Source of the DNA: JBJELF01 sp051879015
GTDB taxonomy: Bacteria > Bacillota > Clostridia > Lachnospirales > Lachnospiraceae
Length of the DNA stretch: 23,877 bases
Direction: 5' to 3'
NCBI GenBank assembly: GCA_051879015.1
Contig: JBJELF010000034.1
Span: forward strand, 1 to 23,877
Both the position numbers and the translations under genes were made by a program. Of this stretch, positions 22,217-23,877 are shown in pieces; within the stretch, counting starts at the first letter, position 1, and each line of letters opens with the position of its first letter. Under the pieces are notes generated by a model, which did no database searches, was not told the DNA's origin, and was given only the letters and a program-made list of their open reading frames with translations.

Positions 22217-22909
22217 TAAATTAGCAGCCATCTCTCTGATTAATCTGACCGAGTTTTCAATAGCCTTCTTCTCAAAAGTCGGATAGTCCATCTGAGCACT
22301 GTCATCCGCCTTGTCAGAGATGGCACGAATAATCAAAAATGGAATTTGATTTAAATAAGCAGCCTGTGCGATAGCCGCCCCCTCCATCTCAGTACAAAAA
22401 CCGTTAAACTCGCAGATAAGATGTGCCTTCACTTCCTTGCTCGCCACAAACTGGTCGCCGCTGACCACACGCCCCTTCCATACCTGAATCTCAGGATTTA
22501 CTTTATGACAACATTTCTCAGCCAGTTCCAACAATTTCTCATCAGCCTGAAAGGATAGCGTATCCATACGTGGAATCTGTCCTAACGGATAACCAAAAGC
22601 CACCGCATCCATATCATGCTGCAGAGCATCCGTAGAAAGTACAATATCTCCAATATTAATTTCATTTTTGAGGGAACCTGCAATTCCTGTGTTTACCACC
22701 GCATCCACCCCAAACAAATCAACTAAAATTTGACAACATATGCCTGCGTTTACCTTGCCGATACCACTTCTTACAACTACTACGGGCTTCCGAGACAGAC
22801 TACCCTCATAAAACTCCATGCCTGCCCTTTTTGTGACGGTGACATGTTCCATCTGTGCCTTTAGGAAAGCTACCTCCTCATCCATTGCTCCTATAATTCC
22901 TAGTATCAT
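22214..22909 (-). CDS. mtnN: 5'-methylthioadenosine/S-adenosylhomocysteine nucleosidase
   Basis: This enzyme removes adenine from methylthioadenosine and S-adenosylhomocysteine, the by-products of SAM use, and so relieves product inhibition of methyltransferases. It is 231 residues, full length. E12 in GAMDEEV, the SGDQF block (150-154), E176 in EMEGAA and D199 in RAISDKAD match the catalytic residues known in E. coli (E12, E174, D197). The ribosome site before the ATG at 22909 is weak (GAGAG). It lies 59 bp downstream of murG, with only a small GTCTG/CAGAC hairpin between, so read-through from murG is likely. Cleavage of SAH also yields the precursor of autoinducer-2, but no luxS is seen in this window. 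Confidence 0.96.
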   Translation of the reverse strand: MILGIIGAMDEEVAFLKAQMEHVTVTKRAGMEFYEGSLSRKPVVVVRSGIGKVNAGICCQILVDLFGVDAVVNTGIAGSLKNEINIGDIVLSTDALQHDMDAVAFGYPLGQIPRMDTLSFQADEKLLELAEKCCHKVNPEIQVWKGRVVSGDQFVASKEVKAHLICEFNGFCTEMEGAAIAQAAYLNQIPFLIIRAISDKADDSAQMDYPTFEKKAIENSVRLIREMAANL

Positions 22910-22968
22910 ACTGTTTTCTCTCTTTCGCTCATGATAATGTCTGAAAAACAGACCGTATTTTACAAATC

Positions 22969-23877
22969 TTATTTGTCTTTCACCAATTCCTGAATCAATC
23001 CCATAACCACTTTGACTCCATTGGACTGACTGCTCTTACTCATAGCCTCTACATATTGAGTACGGTTCTGATAAACTTCATGAATGGTATCAAGCAATAG
23101 CTGATCTGTCAAGTTTTCCTCCTGCAATACCTTGGAAAATCCCTGCTTTTCAAAGGACTGAGCATTCAAAATCTGGTCTCCTCGACTTACAGATGCGGGC
23201 AGAGGTACTAAAATATTGGGTTTTTGTAAAGCCACAAACTCGCAGATAGCATTTGCGCCCGCTCTCGAAAGCACAATGTCAGCTGCCGCCATCAAATCCT
23301 TCAGCTGTTCGCTGATATATTCATATTGAACATAACCTTCCAAATTTGTTAAACTTTCATCCAACATTCCTTTTCCGCACAGGTGAATGACTTGAAAATC
23401 TTTCAAAAGCGCTGGCAGGATACTGCGCAATGCTTTATTTACATTACGAGATCCGGTACTTCCACCCATCATCATCAAAATTGGCTTTTTGTCAGAAAGT
23501 CCTGTGAAATTTAAACCAGCCCTGCGGCTTCCTGTCAACAACTCTTCACGAATTGGAGAACCAGACAGCACTGCCTTTCCCTCTGGCAGCAGTTTAACTG
23601 TCTCCGGAAAATTGCAGCAAACTTTCTGGGCTGCCGGAATACAGATTTTATTGGCAAGTCCCGGTGTCATATCGGACTCATGAATGATAATAGGTACCTT
23701 ATAATGTTTTGCAGCCAGAACAACTGGCACTGCCACGAATCCTCCCTTGGAAAACAATACATCTGGTTTGTACTCTTTAATTGCCTTCTTTGCTTCCCCA
23801 TATCCCTTGATAACACGGAATGGATCCGAGAAATTCTTTAAATCAAAATAACGGCGAAACTTTCCTGTGGCGATACC
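22969..23877 (-). CDS. murG: MurG, UDP-GlcNAc:undecaprenyl-PP-MurNAc-pentapeptide GlcNAc transferase, N-terminus cut by window edge
   Basis: This peripheral membrane glycosyltransferase (GT28) adds GlcNAc to lipid I to make lipid II. 302 codons are visible up to the stop. The frame runs off the window edge, where GIATGKFRRYF is in frame, so about 55 N-terminal residues are missing, including the lipid-binding GGTAGH loop. Visible family blocks are VLFSKGGFVAVPVVLAA, HESDMTPGLANKI, the MMGGSTGSRNVN loop and the donor-site motif RAGANAICEFVALQKP. The stop is followed 59 bp later by mtnN. With murA in the same window, two committed steps of wall synthesis are present, though not in one operon. 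Confidence 0.96.
   Translation of the reverse strand, partial: GIATGKFRRYFDLKNFSDPFRVIKGYGEAKKAIKEYKPDVLFSKGGFVAVPVVLAAKHYKVPIIIHESDMTPGLANKICIPAAQKVCCNFPETVKLLPEGKAVLSGSPIREELLTGSRRAGLNFTGLSDKKPILMMMGGSTGSRNVNKALRSILPALLKDFQVIHLCGKGMLDESLTNLEGYVQYEYISEQLKDLMAAADIVLSRAGANAICEFVALQKPNILVPLPASVSRGDQILNAQSFEKQGFSKVLQEENLTDQLLLDTIHEVYQNRTQYVEAMSKSSQSNGVKVVMGLIQELVKDK

Noticed and set aside
1..23877. tRNA genes, CRISPR arrays, insertion sequences, phage genes or defence systems
   Set aside because: No cloverleaf-type TPsiC signature, regularly spaced repeats, transposase, integrase or known defence protein was seen on either strand by eye.

Overview
The window reads as a stretch of chromosome from a low-to-mid GC Gram-positive anaerobe of class Clostridia, most likely family Lachnospiraceae. 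The evidence is strong AGGAGG-type ribosome binding sites, SAM-I riboswitch control of metK, a CBS/DRTGG family II pyrophosphatase, DUF5711 and DUF975 membrane proteins and several small conserved families typical of that group. I cannot name the genus. Of 21 genes found, 20 are on the minus strand and one small gene is on the plus strand. I see no tRNA, rRNA, IS element, prophage or CRISPR array.

Layout in window coordinates. 1-2467: rlmD (cut by the window edge) and yhaM, with yhaM directly downstream of a membrane-anchored trypsin-like/PDZ protein (2484-3851). 4004-5465: an RluA-type pseudouridine synthase and a HAD phosphatase. 5655-6836: metK, with an intrinsic terminator and a complete SAM-I riboswitch whose P1, antiterminator and terminator pairings can all be read directly. 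6837-7412: a 576-bp gap holding that riboswitch and, further upstream, a promoter plus about 220 nt of structured sequence that is either a very long metK leader or a separate small RNA. 7413-11531: a compact group (pyrophosphatase, flavin reductase, shikimate kinase-like protein, murA) with gaps of 6 bp, -4 bp and 22 bp. 11624-14548: a small membrane protein, an orphan PTS EIIC and a ROK glucokinase, separated by regulatory gaps. 14716-17221: DUF5711 and an unusual three-part protein with a degenerate MPN-like domain, a membrane segment and LysM. 17424-17717: the only plus-strand gene, with a near-consensus promoter. 17928-21991: a secreted NlpC/P60-like protein with four GBS-Bsp-like repeats, a DUF975 protein and an uncharacterised membrane protein whose predicted transcript starts with a 65-nt hairpin. 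22214-23877: mtnN and murG (cut by the window edge).

Two themes connect the genes. The SAM cycle is represented by synthesis (metK), use (rlmD) and by-product clearance (mtnN). The cell envelope is represented by two committed peptidoglycan steps (murA, murG), LysM and NlpC-like wall proteins and a membrane serine protease-like protein. The items most worth follow-up are the structured RNA upstream of metK, the MPN-like/TM/LysM protein, the 5' hairpin at 22016-22080, and a short dispersed repeat seen three times in intergenic DNA.
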